Positions 19,431-38,400 of a DNA stretch of 64,000 nt are shown here, one piece after another. The stretch's first letter is position 1; the number at the start of each line of letters is the position of its first letter. The notes beneath the pieces were generated by a model. That model was not told the origin of the DNA. It saw only the letters and a list, made by a program, of their open reading frames with translations, and did not search any database. A program made the position numbers and the translations under genes. Location: assembly GCF_041146395.1 (NCBI RefSeq), contig NC_090989.1:283618343-283682342 (forward strand). The letters are read 5' to 3'. The DNA comes from Eulemur rufifrons (lineage: Eukaryota; Chordata; Mammalia; Primates; Lemuridae).

Positions 19431-21640
19431 GTGGGCTCCCACGAAAGTAAACCGCTTCCCAGCCGCCCTCGGGGCCTTTCCTCTAGGACAAGGGGCGGTC
19501 TGCCCACCTGCCTGGCACGGCGCACCTGCCAGCGGCCCGCCTCCTCCTCGCAGCACCTGGTCCCTGCCCAGGCAAGAGCCTACCGCACCCTCCGCACCTG
19601 CCACGGTCCTAGAGGGAGGGGGCCCTGGAGCCACAGAGAGGGAAAGAATGAAGAACTGGACGTGGATTCGGTTTGTGGTTCCCCGTGAGTGAGCCCCAGC
19701 CCTCTCTGCTTCCCACCACTTCCCTGGGTCAGGACGATGATGTAACCCGGATGGCGAGTCCCTCGGTGTCAAGGGCGTGCCACCCACCAGACTGCAGAGC
19801 CAGAGGGGACACAGGGGCCCTCAGGCCAGGGTGCGGTCCGCCATCCCAGAGACCACGGGCCCCAAACGCTGCACCACGTGGCCGGCCTGTGCGAGTCCAC
19901 AGACGAGCCGTAAAACTGACTCTCGGTGCGAAGCCTGGAGCCACGTCCTGCTGATTCCGAGCACACGTTCTGAATAAATCAGAGCAGAGTGCCAACAGCA
20001 TCATCACACCAGGCCTGCCCACTCCTGGTGCTTCTGTGGGGCTCAAAAACTAAAATATGTAAAAAGCACATCAGAAAACAGAATTCAGGGGCCCCCACGG
20101 TGGAGGATAGGGCCGGGAACTCCTGACCACCCTCCCCTCCTCCCCATTCCCAGGCCTGGACTGGCCCTGGTGGCCAAGAGTCCCAGCCCCCAGCCAGCCC
20201 AGGGACCCCTGTGCCTGTCACAAGGGCCAGGCGGACAGGACTCCAGGCAGCTGAGTCAGAGCCGCGGGCTCGGGAGGCCCAGCCTGCCTCGGGGAGCATG
20301 TGGCGGGATCCGCTGTCTCCCACGCAGAGCCGAAGCCAGCAGAACTCGGGGAAGCTGGCATCTGGTGTCCCACGGCGGGGGGTGGTCTGGGAGGTTTGCC
20401 AGGTGCCACCTCCACGTTAACTCCTTCAGGCCAGGCTGCCCCTGGGAGGGATGACCCTGGCCCAGGGTGGGGCTGTCCCCAGGGAAGGCCAGGAGTGGAC
20501 ACGCAGCTCACCGGAGTCAGAACCGATGATCCATCCTCCCAGGCCTGGGCAAATGCACCCCACCAGGAAGCCTCCCAGCCACGGGCGTCTGTGCCCTCCT
20601 GCAGCAGCCCCTCCCGCACTGGCCGGGCTGCCCTGCAGACGGTGAGCTCAGGAAAGGCGCAGTGCACGCCCGAGGGGCCTCTTCCGTGTGCACGTCGGCC
20701 CGCACCTGCGGACGGGAGCCGAGTCTCACCCCGGCTCCCTGCACGTGTTAACGCAGGTCACAGCCCCTCTGAGGTCTTTGCTAGAGGCTCAAGGGTCTCC
20801 ACGGGTCACAGATTGAGAAATGTTGTCTTAGCTAAACGGCTCACGGGACCCAGCAGGATTCCCACCCCAGGGCGGACTCGGGCGGAGGAAAGGCAGAAGA
20901 CGCCCGGAGCAGAAACACAGGTGCGAAGCCGGGTCCTGCGGGGCAGGCAGCCCGCCCAGGCAGCCCTCTCCGGGGAAGCCACCAGAGGCCAGGAGGGACC
21001 TGTCTGGACGGCCGGCAGGAACGGAGGTGCTGGCAGTGTTGCGCATTGACAGCTTTGTGGGCACAGCCCTCCGGCCGCTTCCGAGAGGGAGCCCTGGAGG
21101 GAGGCAGGCCTTCCCTCCCCTGGAGTGCTCACAGCGACGGCGCCCGACGGCCTCACTTAGTCCTCGTTTTATCTTTGGTGAGTGAGGGGACCCAGGACAG
21201 CAAGTGGCAGGAAGCCTGCGCGCCGCAGGTCAGGGGTACAGCTGGGCACAGAGCCTGGGCACAGGTGCCGTCACCTGAGAGCAGGGCCAGCAGATTCCGT
21301 AAAGGGCCGACTAGCACAGACTGAAGGTGTCGCAGGGCACCCGGTCTCTGTTCCGCCTACCCTGCTTTGCCTGTCGCTTGAAAGCTACGGGGGCAAATGG
21401 AAACCAGCCGCGGACAGTGGGGCGGCCGTGGGCACTGCTGTGTGCGGTAACATTTTATTTGCAAACAGGCGCCGCGTTCCTGCTCTGTCCACGCCTGTCT
21501 CGGGCAGTCAGAGACTTTCTCAGCCCCGAGGCATGTAAGCCGCCTGCAGTGCCAGGCCACAGGGCAGCAACAGCAGTGGGACAGCCATGGGGACGTGACC
21601 AGCAAGGGGCCAACGCAATGACAAAGCCATCCCGTGTTTG
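19431..21640. other. Spacer between convergent ficolin genes
   Basis: GC-rich, no splice-supported exon. 20250-20570 aligns loosely with 40675-40960 (see those entries). Nothing else recognised. Confidence 0.45.
20250..20570 (+). repeat. Diverged dispersed repeat, copy 1 of 2
   Basis: Shares with 40675-40960, in the same order: 'gagtcagagcc', 'gaggcccagcctgcct', 'gcagagc.gaagcc', 'cctctgggagg/cccctgggagg' and 'caccctcccaggcctgg/catcctcccaggcctgg'. Family not identified; spacing differs by small indels. Confidence 0.5.
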
Positions 21641-21868
21641 TCTGTGAGGCAAGCGAACGTCTTTATTGGTAACGTGTTGCAGCGAGGTCTGGCGTGGCGG
21701 TGGCCCTCAGCCTCGCAGATGGGGGAACACGCAGCTCTGCGGGTCGTGGCCCTCGGCAACGGGTCGAAGCTCCTTCACCCCCACCAGGACCAAGATCCCC
21801 AGGTTTCCTTCCTCCTGAGGGCTGAGGGGTATGTCCCCCTGCTGCCAGCATGCGTGGGGACCTCCTGA
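21640..21868 (-). terminator. FCN2: FCN2-position gene 3' UTR and polyadenylation signal
   Basis: On the minus strand a canonical AATAAA lies at 21667-21662, about 200 nt after the stop codon. Cleavage is expected near 21640-21650. Confidence 0.7.
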
Positions 21869-28660
<6,792 letters not shown>

Positions 28661-28740
28661 GGTGGCTCGGCTCTGCCACTCTGGTTTCTGCCACGGAAGG
28701 AGCTCCCTGGCTCTTATGGGGCCTCGGCCACCCCCTGTAA
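28661..28740 (-). promoter_or_regulatory. FCN2: FCN2-position gene core promoter and 5' UTR
   Basis: On the minus strand the TATA-like 'cccataagag' occupies 28720-28711, about 51-60 bases before the ATG at 28660-28658. The start context is ccaccATGG, a strong Kozak match. Sequence further upstream is unrelated to the FCN1 promoter, so the two genes are probably regulated differently (in human, FCN2 is mainly hepatic and FCN1 myeloid). Confidence 0.6.
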
Positions 28741-29940
28741 CCTCTGGCTCTGTTTCCCGTCCCCGGTGGGGGTGGACACTTCCTCCTCACATCCTGCTGG
28801 CACCTACTGGAGAGGGAGACAACCCAGCACCCACTTCTTCCACGGCCTCACTTCCCAGCAGGGACTCGCTCTGCCCAGCAAGGGGCCCCCCAGGGCCATG
28901 CGGGGGGGCCGTGTGTGTCTTTAGAGAAAGCTCAGGCCCAGCCCCCCGGCTCTGCTCTGCCAGGAGCACTCCCTGAGGAGTCAGGAGAAGGGAGTGTTTG
29001 CGGATCCAACTCTTGAGCGATTCGCTTGCAGGTAATGGGCTTCAAGTCCGTGGAAGTTGAGGAATATCCACAGGGGAAGGCTCCCAGGTCCCTGGTTCCA
29101 ACCGGAGCAGACCTGCAGCAGGTGGGAAGTGGTGTGGCCAGGCTGGGCGCCTGGTAGAGGGGGTGACGGCCTGGGTTGTGGACCAGCACTTGTCCAGCGG
29201 GGCTGCAGACGCAGGACTGTGATTAGGCTGCAGTAGGTTCAGAGCAGCAGTTGCTCCCAGGGGCCACTGGACATCCCCCCATGGAGAGGACAGGCTGGAT
29301 TGGCCCAGGTTTGGACGCTTTGCCACACGGCTCAGAGAAGAGCTCAAACCTTGAGCAAATGCTCGCTTTGGGTTTAGTCCCATTAGAGACAAAAGTGGCC
29401 AGTGTGTCCCCAACTCCCACCCACCCACAAGCCCTGCACAGGTGTCGAAAGGATTGGAATCGGTGACCCAAGTCAGACAAAGCCACGTGAGACACAGGTT
29501 CCATGTCATATCAGTTCCATGTCCCTGGAGTAGTGTGGGCCCGGGAACGTGAAGCCGTTCAAAGACCTTTACTTTGACTTTCAAGAGCCGAGGAGATGCC
29601 AGGCCCCATACGGGCAGAACGTGGCCGGGAGCAGCAGGCCCCCGGGGATGTGCAGAAACAGCATCCAGGGGCATGGCCTCCCTCCCGCCACCTTCTCTCC
29701 ATGTCCTGGCTTCATGGGCAGGATAAGCACAGGGACAGGGAGCCGTCAGAGCATTCGCTGGAAGCCCACGGCAGCCTGCCACGGTCCCAGGTCCTCAGTC
29801 ACCTGGGCTGCCTGCGTGGTGACTGCCCTCCTGAGCAGTAACTGTGTCTGCCCGAAGCTAGACGGGTTTGAGAGACCGGAATTCATAGGATGACACTTCA
29901 GCAGAGGAATCTATGTCGGCTTGGTGTTTGGAGAACTGGC
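28741..29940. other. Spacer upstream of FCN2
   Basis: GC-rich unique sequence; may hold FCN2 distal regulation. No exon, RNA gene or recognised repeat. Confidence 0.45.
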
Positions 29941-29944
29941 AATG

Positions 29945-30360
29945 CTTTAAGAATGAGTGTTTGGCCTATTACGGGACAACCTGATAATCCAATTAAAAAT
30001 GTGAAGATGAGTCATCGCACGAGCCAGTGATTTTACATGGAGATCTTGCTGTGTGAATGCAGAGTTTGGGAACATTTAAGATACTTTCCCTAAGTTCGTC
30101 ACATCCATATGTTTAAATTATTAGATTTCTAAAAATTAGCTTAGATTCAGAAGGTTTTATTAAAGGCAGACAAGTGAAATACTAAAACATAAATTTAAAT
30201 ACATTAATTTTGGAAATGCAATTACAATGTTTGAAGCTGTTAAATGAACTAAGTCAGTGAACGGACCAAGGCCCCTTGGAGTCATTAAAATGAGCCCGCT
30301 GCGGACAGAATGAGGTTTCTAAGCCAAATTCCAAGGCTACGGAAGCGCTAAACTTTTGAA
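29945..30360 (+). repeat. AT-rich relic repeat, copy B
   Basis: Same dispersed repeat as 13665-14095, same orientation: 'tggcctatta', 'ttattagatttctaaaaatta', 'agaaggttttatta' and 'acaagtgaaatact' follow in order. Copy B retains the terminal 'ctaagccaaattcc' segment, paralleled by 'gtaagccaaactt' in copy A. Confidence 0.55.
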
Positions 30361-30499
30361 GTTGTAATTTTAATAAATGGACAAATTACATTTGAATTGA
30401 TCTTTTTAACGCACTGAGTGATCTTCTCCGTGCAATAAATTAAACAAAACCAAGCAAATAAAACACCACAGAGGAAGACAGCCCACACCCCGAGGACCA

Positions 30500-30600
30500 G
30501 ACACAAGTCAGCTGCTGTGGGTGGGGAAACTGAGGCCCAGAGAAGGGAAGAGGCTGCCGGGGGGCCACACAGCTCCCCTCTGCCTCCCGTCCATCCCCTC
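30500..30600 (-). repeat. MIR-family SINE relic
   Basis: Contains 'ggggaaactgaggcccagag' and 'ggccacacagct', the MIR core in reverse orientation. Confidence 0.65.
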
Positions 30601-30924
30601 CTCCCTCTGTCGGGATCCTCACCTGCCCTGGGCGCCCAGCAGGGTCTGTGCCCCAAGGTGGGGGGCCCAGAAGCCGGGGCTCTGGCACCTTCCTCTGTAA
30701 CGGCTCCAGCCCAGGAGTCAGACACCCCCCAGCCCCACAGGAGGTCATTTACATGGTCAATAAAAGATCAATCCAGGGACAGTGACCAGAAACTAACGTC
30801 CTGTGACTGGCTTCCTTGCACGCAGGGCCGCACCTCTGCCCCCGAGCTTCCGAATGCCGTCCCTGTTAGTGCCCTGGGGAAGCGTGCCTGGGCCAACACA
30901 GGCATCCGGCTTCTGGCATGTTCT

Positions 30925-31090
30925 GGCCTCACAAGTAGGAGGGAAAAAGTGGTTATATTTAATGAGCACCTACTACGTGCCAGGCACGGTTTTATGTCCT
31001 GTGACACAGTGGGGAACAAGACAGATAAGTCCCCGTGCTCTTGGGAACTGTTCTATTGAGGGAAGACAGCAAATAAACAAGTAGACAAAT
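30925..31090 (+). repeat. Old L2/MIR-class interspersed repeat
   Basis: 'atgagcacctactacgtgcc' and 'aggcacggttttatgtcc', then 'gggaacaagacagataagtc' and 'agcaaataaacaagtagac', form a widely dispersed old mammalian repeat wording. Class assigned by memory only. Confidence 0.55.
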
Positions 31091-31208
31091 TCATAATTAC
31101 AATGTCATAACCTATAACTGGAGAAAGCAACGTGGGCTACAAAGGAAATGTAAGTAGGGTGTATTAACGTAGCATACACTGAAATCTCTGTGGCCTAAGA
31201 CACACATG

Positions 31209-31246
31209 TGCACACGTGTACACACACACACACACACACACGCACA
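31209..31246. repeat. (CA)n microsatellite
   Basis: Alternating CA run with minor interruptions (cacacgtgtaca then pure CA). Likely length-polymorphic. Confidence 0.85.
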
Positions 31247-32460
31247 GAAAGGCCATCTCTCGCTCTCTTAAGACAACACTGTGAGTGCCCCTGGCCACCA
31301 GCGTTCCTCCCGCAGTGATTCTGTGTCTCAGCTGCCTCCAGCACGCAGCTCCGCCACCTTCCAGACGTGGCCCCTGCCCTGAGCGTCACCTCCACTGCAG
31401 CCACCTAGAACTGGAGGAGGCCGTGGGAGGGCTTCTGGGGCCGGTGGTGACGCACCTGCCTCCCACCCGCTACCCCTTGGCCTGACTGGACCGCAGCCCG
31501 GCGAGCACAAGGCCCCCTGGGAAATGCCTGGTTGTGCGCCGGGGAAGGGGAAGCAGGTGCCGCTGAGCTCAGGGAAACGGGCTGGGGCTGTTTCAAGGTC
31601 ACCGTTTGCCTGGAATGTTTTTCCACCAATTTGCTCTCATCCTGTTTGTCCCTGTGAGAGCATTTCTCGTAAACAGTGTATCTCTGCGTCCTGCTGTGTT
31701 TTTAACCACCCTGACCACCCGCCTTGCGTGTTCAGGTGATTTACATTAAGGCAATTACTGACGGGCTCTGCGGGGTCTGCGTCTCGCACCACTGACTCTA
31801 CATCCTGCCCTTCTCTCCCGCCCATCGTCCCTCAGGTTGGTCAAGAATTTCTAGCATTTCACTCTTTTTACTTCTACCTCTCTGCACCCCATGTGGGCGG
31901 TTGCTCCGGGGACCACAGTGCTCATCTGCAGCTTGTCACTGTGTCCCTCAAACGACGATGACGCCACATCTCACGTAACAGAGGAAGCTCATCACGATCC
32001 TTTTCCTATTGTTAGAGATTTTGCTTCTACACATATTATGAACCCCAAAACATATAATTATTATTTTTATTTTAAAATTTCAAATTGTCTTTTAACAACA
32101 TTTTTAAATGAGGGGAAATTATTCTGCAGACATTGTCAGATTGACCAGACTGGCCACTTCCACGCCTCTCCCCCGGCCCGGGCATCGGCACGTCCAGCCG
32201 GGGACATTCCCTCCGCCGAGACCTTCCTGCAGCGTCGCTGGGCCGTGGTCGGCAGGCAACAAACTCTCCCGGCTTTCCCCAGCTGAAAGTCTCTCTGATC
32301 CGCTGACATTTAAGACGTGAGTCAGAAATGCAATATTTGGGGTAAAGTCTGACAGAAAGAGGGAAAGATCTTGGTGGATTTAAGAAATAGCAAGGCGGCC
32401 AGGGCACCAGAGAGCAGTAAGGGAGATAATTGGTAGGAGCTAGTGTGGCAGGTATTAACT
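31247..32460. other. Spacer left of the minisatellite
   Basis: GC-rich to about 31,850, then AT-rich around 32,040-32,120. No exon or RNA gene recognised. Ends abruptly at the first minisatellite unit. Confidence 0.45.
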
Positions 32461-35400
32461 GTGCAGGTGCGCGGGTACCCCTCCCGCACAGGGCGGGGCG
32501 CCTGCGTGCAGGTGCATGGGTACCCCTCCCGCACAGGGCGGGGCGTCTGCGTGCAGGTGCATGGGTACCCCCTCCCGCACAGGGCGGGGCGTCTGCGTGC
32601 AGGTGGCGGGTACCCCTCCCGCACAGGGCGGGGCGCCTGCGTGCAGGTGCATGGGTACCCCCTCCCGCACAGGGCGGGGCGCCTGCGTGCAGGTGCATGG
32701 GTACCCCTCCCGCACAGGGCGGGGCGTCTGCGTGCAGGTGGCGGGTACCCCCTCCCGCACAGGGCGGGGCGTCTGCGTGCAGGTGCATGGGTACCCCTCC
32801 CGCACAGGGCGGGGCGTCTGCGTGCAGGTGCGTGGGTACCCCTCCCGCACAGGGCGGGGCGTCTGCGTGCAGGTGCATGGGTACCCCTCCCGCACAGGGC
32901 GGGGCGTCTGCGTGCAGGTGCGTGGGTACCCCTCCCGCACAGGGCGGGGCGTCTGCGTGCAGGTGCGCGGGTACCCCCTCCCGCACAGGGCGGGGCGCCT
33001 GCGTGCAGGTGCATGGGTACCCCTCCCGCACAGGGCGGGGCGTCTGCGTGCAGGTGCGTGGGTACCCCTCCCGCACAGGGCGGGGCGTCTGCGTGCAGGT
33101 GCGTGGGTACCCCTCCCGCACAGGGCGGGGCGTCTGCGTGCAGGTGCATGGGTACCCCTCCCGCACAGGGCGGGGCGTCTGCGTGCAGGTGCATGGGTAC
33201 CCCTCCCGCACAGGGCGGGGCGTCTGCGTGCAGGTGCATGGGTACCCCTCCCGCACAGGGCGGGGCGCCTGCGTGCAGGTGCATGGGTACCCCCTCCCGC
33301 ACAGGGTGGGGCGTCTGCGTCCAGGTGCATGGGTACCCCCTCCCGCACAGGGCGGGGCGCCTGCGTGCAGGTGCATGGGTACCCCTCCCGCACAGGGCGG
33401 GGCGTCTGCGTGCAGGTGCGCGGGTACCCCTCCCGCACAGGGCGGGGCGTCTGCGTGCAGGTGCGCGGGTACCCCCTCCCGCACAGGGCGGGGCGCCTGC
33501 GTGCAGGTGCATGGGTACCCCTCCCGCACAGGGCGGGGCGTCTGCGTGCAGGTGCGTGGGTACCCCCTCCGGCACAGGGCGGGGCGCCTGCGTGCAGGTG
33601 CATGGGTACCCCTCCCGCACAGGGCGGGGCGTCTGCGTGCAGGTGCGTGGGTACCCCCTCCCGCACAGGGCGGGGCGCCTGCGTGCAGGTGCATGGGTAC
33701 CCCTCCCGCACAGGGCGGGGCGTCTGCGTGCAGGTGCGTGGGTACCCCTCCCGCACAGGGCGGGGCGTCTGCGTCCAGGTGCGTGGGTACCCCCTCCCGC
33801 ACAGGGCGGGGCGCCTGCGTGCAGGTGCATGGGTACCCCTCCCGCACAGGGCGGGGCGTCTGCGTGCAGGTGGCGGGTACCCCCTCCCGCACAGGGCGGG
33901 GCGTCTGCGTGCAGGTGCGCGGGTACCCCTCCCGCACAGGGCGGGGCGTCTGCGTGCAGGTGGCGGGTACCCCTCCCGCACAGGGCGGGGCGCCTGCGTG
34001 CAGGTGCGCGGGTACCCCTCCCGCACAGGGCGGGGCGTCTGCGTGCAGGTGCGTGGGTACCCCTCCCGCACAGGGCGGGGCGTCTGCGTGCAGGTGCATG
34101 GGTACCCCTCCCGCACAGGGCGGGGCGCCTGCGTGCAGGTGCATGGGTACCCCTCCCGCACAGGGCGGGGCGTCTGCGTGCAGGTGCGTGGGTACCCCTT
34201 CCGCACAGGGCGGGGCGTCTGCGTGCAGGTGGCGGGTACCCCCTGCCGCACAGGGCGGGGCGTCTGCGTGCAGGTGCATGGGTACCCCTCCCGCACAGGG
34301 CGGGGCGTCTGCGTCCAGGTGCGCGGGTACCCCTCCCGCACAGGGCGGGGCGTCTGCGTGCAGGTGGCGGGTACCCCTCCCGCACAGGGCGGGGCGCCTG
34401 CGTGCAGGTGCGCGGGTACCCCTCCCGCACAGGGCGGGGCGTCTGCGTGCAGGTGCGTGGGTACCCCTCCCGCACAGGGCGGGGCGTCTGCGTGCAGGTG
34501 CATGGGTACCCCTCCCGCACAGGGCGGGGCGTCTGCGTGCAGGTGCATGGGTACCCCTCCCGCACAGGGCGGGGCGTCTGCGTGCAGGTGCATGGGTACC
34601 CCTCCCGCACAGGGCGGGGCGTCTGCGTGCAGGTGCATGGGTACCCCTCCCGCACAGGGCGGGGCGTCTGCGTGCAGGTGCATGGGTACCCCTCCCGCAC
34701 AGGGCGGGGCGCCTGCGTGCAGGTGCATGGGTACCCCTCCCGCACAGGGCGGGGCGTCTGCGTGCAGGTGCGTGGGTACCCCTCCCGCACAGGGCGGGGC
34801 GTCTGCGTGCAGGTGGCGGGTACCCCCTCCCGCACAGGGCGGGGCGTCTGCGTGCAGGTGCATGGGTACCCCTCCCGCACAGGGCGGGGCGCCTGCGTGC
34901 AGGTGCATGGGTACCCCTCCCGCACAGGGCGGGGCGTCTGCGTGCAGGTGCGTGGGTACCCCTCCCGCACAGGGCGGGGCGCCTGCGTGCAGGTGCATGG
35001 GTACCCCTCCCGCACAGGGCGGGGCGCCTGCGTGCAGGTGCATGGGTACCCCTCCCGCACAGGGCGGGGCGTCTGCGTGCAGGTGCATGGGTACCCCCTC
35101 CCGCACAGGGCGGGGCGCCTGCGTGCAGGTGCATGGGTACCCCCTCCCGCACAGGGCGGGGCGTCTGCGTCCAGGTGCATGGGTACCCCCTCCCGCACAG
35201 GGCGGGGCGCCTGCGTGCAGGTGCATGGGTACCCCTCCCGCACAGGGCGGGGCGTCTGCGTGCAGGTGCGCGGGTACCCCTCCCGCACAGGGCGGGGCGT
35301 CTGCGTGCAGGTGCGCGGGTACCCCCTCCCGCACAGGGCGGGGCGCCTGCGTGCAGGTGCATGGGTACCCCTCCCGCACAGGGCGGGGCGTCTGCGTGCA

Positions 35401-38400
35401 GGTGCGTGGGTACCCCCTCCGGCACAGGGCGGGGCGCCTGCGTGCAGGTGCATGGGTACCCCTCCCGCACAGGGCGGGGCGTCTGCGTGCAGGTGCGTGG
35501 GTACCCCCTCCCGCACAGGGCGGGGCGCCTGCGTGCAGGTGCATGGGTACCCCTCCCGCACAGGGCGGGGCGTCTGCGTGCAGGTGCGTGGGTACCCCTC
35601 CCGCACAGGGCGGGGCGCCTGCGTGCAGGTGCATGGGTACCCCTCCCGCACAGGGCGGGGCGTCTGCGTGCAGGTGGCGGGTACCCCCTCCCGCACAGGG
35701 CGGGGCGTCTGCGTGCAGGTGCGTGGGTACCCCTCCCGCACAGGGCGGGGCGTCTGCGTCCAGGTGCGCGGGTACCCCTCCCGCACAGGGCGGGGCGTCT
35801 GCGTGCAGGTGCGTGGGTACCCCTCCCGCACAGGGCGGGGCGCCTGCGTGCAGGTGCGTGGGTACCCCTCCCGCACAGGGCGGGGCGTCTGCGTGCAGGT
35901 GGCGGGTACCCCCTCCCGCACAGGGCGGGGCGTCTGCGTGCAGGTGCATGGGTACCCCTCCCGCACAGGGCGGGGCGCCTGCGTGCAGGTGCGCGGGTAC
36001 CCCTCCCGCACAGGGCGGGGCGTCTGCGTGCAGGTGCGCGGGTACCCCTCCCGCACAGGGCGGGGCGCCTGCGTGCAGGTGGCGGGTACCCCTCCCGCAC
36101 AGGGCGGGGCGTCTGCGTGCAGGTGGCGGGTACCCCTCCCGCACAGGGCGGGGCGTCTGCGTGCAGGTGGCGGGTACCCCTCCCGCACAGGGCGGGGCGC
36201 CTGCGTGCAGGTGGCGGGTACCCCTCCCGCACAGGGCGGGGCGCCTGCGTGCAGGTGCGCGGGTACCCCTCCCGCACAGGGCGGGGCGTCTGCGTGCAGG
36301 TGCGTGGGTACCCCTCCCGCACAGGGCGGGGCGTCTGCGTGCAGGTGCGTGGGTACCCCTCCCGCACAGGGCGGGGCGCCTGCGTGCAGGTGCGTGGGTA
36401 CCCCTCCCGCACAGGGCGGGGCGTCTGCGTGCAGGTGCGTGGGTACCCCTTCCGCACAGGGCGGGGCGTCTGCGTGCAGGTGGCGGGTACCCCCTGCCGC
36501 ACAGGGCGGGGCGTCTGCGTGCAGGTGCATGGGTACCCCTCCCGCACAGGGCGGGGCGTCTGCGTCCAGGTGCGCGGGTACCCCTCCCGCACAGGGCGGG
36601 GCGTCTGCGTGCAGGTGGCGGGTACCCCTCCCGCACAGGGCGGGGCGCCTGCGTGCAGGTGCGCGGGTACCCCTCCCGCACAGGGCGGGGCGTCTGCGTG
36701 CAGGTGCGTGGGTACCCCTCCCGCACAGGGCGGGGCGTCTGCGTGCAGGTGCATGGGTACCCCTCCCGCACAGGGCGGGGCGTCTGCGTGCAGGTGCATG
36801 GGTACCCCTCCCGCACAGGGCGGGGCGTCTGCGTGCAGGTGCATGGGTACCCCTCCCGCACAGGGCGGGGCGTCTGCGTGCAGGTGCGTGGGTACCCCTC
36901 CCGCACAGGGCGGGGCGTCTGCGTGCAGGTGGCGGGTACCCCCTCCCGCACAGGGCGGGGCGTCTGCGTGCAGGTGGCGGGTACCCCCTCCCGCACAGGG
37001 CGGGGCGTCTGCGTGCAGGTGCATGGGTACCCCTCCCGCACAGGGCGGGGCGTCTGCGTGCAGGTGCGTGGGTACCCCTCCCGCACAGGGCGGGGCGCCT
37101 GCGTGCAGGTGCATGGGTACCCCTCCCGCACAGGGCGGGGCGTCTGCGTGCAGGTGCGTGGGTACCCCTCCCGCACAGGGCGGGGCGTCTGCGTGCAGGT
37201 GGCGGGTACCCCCTCCCGCACAGGGCGGGGCGTCTGCGTGCAGGTGCATGGGTACCCCTCCCGCACAGGGCGGGGCGCCTGCGTGCAGGTGCATGGGTAC
37301 CCCTCCCGCACAGGGCGGGGCGTCTGCGTGCAGGTGCGTGGGTACCCCTCCCGCACAGGGCGGGGCGCCTGCGTGCAGGTGCATGGGTACCCCTCCCGCA
37401 CAGGGCGGGGCGCCTGCGTGCAGGTGCATGGGTACCCCTCCCGCACAGGGCGGGGCGTCTGCGTGCAGGTGCATGGGTACCCCCTCCCGCACAGGGCGGG
37501 GCGCCTGCGTGCAGGTGCATGGGTACCCCCTCCCGCACAGGGCGGGGCGTCTGCGTCCAGGTGCATGGGTACCCCCTCCCGCACAGGGCGGGGCGCCTGC
37601 GTGCAGGTGCATGGGTACCCCTCCCGCACAGGGCGGGGCGTCTGCGTGCAGGTGCGCGGGTACCCCTCCCGCACAGGGCGGGGCGTCTGCGTGCAGGTGC
37701 GCGGGTACCCCCTCCCGCACAGGGCGGGGCGCCTGCGTGCAGGTGCATGGGTACCCCTCCCGCACAGGGCGGGGCGTCTGCGTGCAGGTGCGTGGGTACC
37801 CCCTCCCGCACAGGGCGGGGCGCCTGCGTGCAGGTGCATGGGTACCCCTCCCGCACAGGGCGGGGCGTCTGCGTGCAGGTGCGTGGGTACCCCCTCCCGC
37901 ACAGGGCGGGGCGCCTGCGTGCAGGTGCATGGGTACCCCTCCCGCACAGGGCGGGGCGTCTGCGTGCAGGTGCGTGGGTACCCCTCCCGCACAGGGCGGG
38001 GCGCCTGCGTGCAGGTGCGTGGGTACCCCTCCCGCACAGGGCGGGGCGTCTGCGTGCAGGTGGCGGGTACCCCCTCCCGCACAGGGCGGGGCGTCTGCGT
38101 GCAGGTGCGTGGGTACCCCTCCCGCACAGGGCGGGGCGTCTGCGTCCAGGTGCGCGGGTACCCCTCCCGCACAGGGCGGGGCGTCTGCGTGCAGGTGCGT
38201 GGGTACCCCTCCCGCACAGGGCGGGGCGCCTGCGTGCAGGTGCATGGGTACCCCTCCCGCACAGGGCGGGGCGTCTGCGTGCAGGTGGCGGGTACCCCCT
38301 CCCGCACAGGGCGGGGCGTCTGCGTGCAGGTGCATGGGTACCCCTCCCGCACAGGGCGGGGCGCCTGCGTGCAGGTGCGCGGGTACCCCTCCCGCACAGG

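Noticed and set aside
18388..19450. Open frames of about 250 codons on both strands
   Set aside because: They overlap a decayed L1 3' end enriched in GC by mutation; no family signature and opposite-strand frames of equal length argue for chance.
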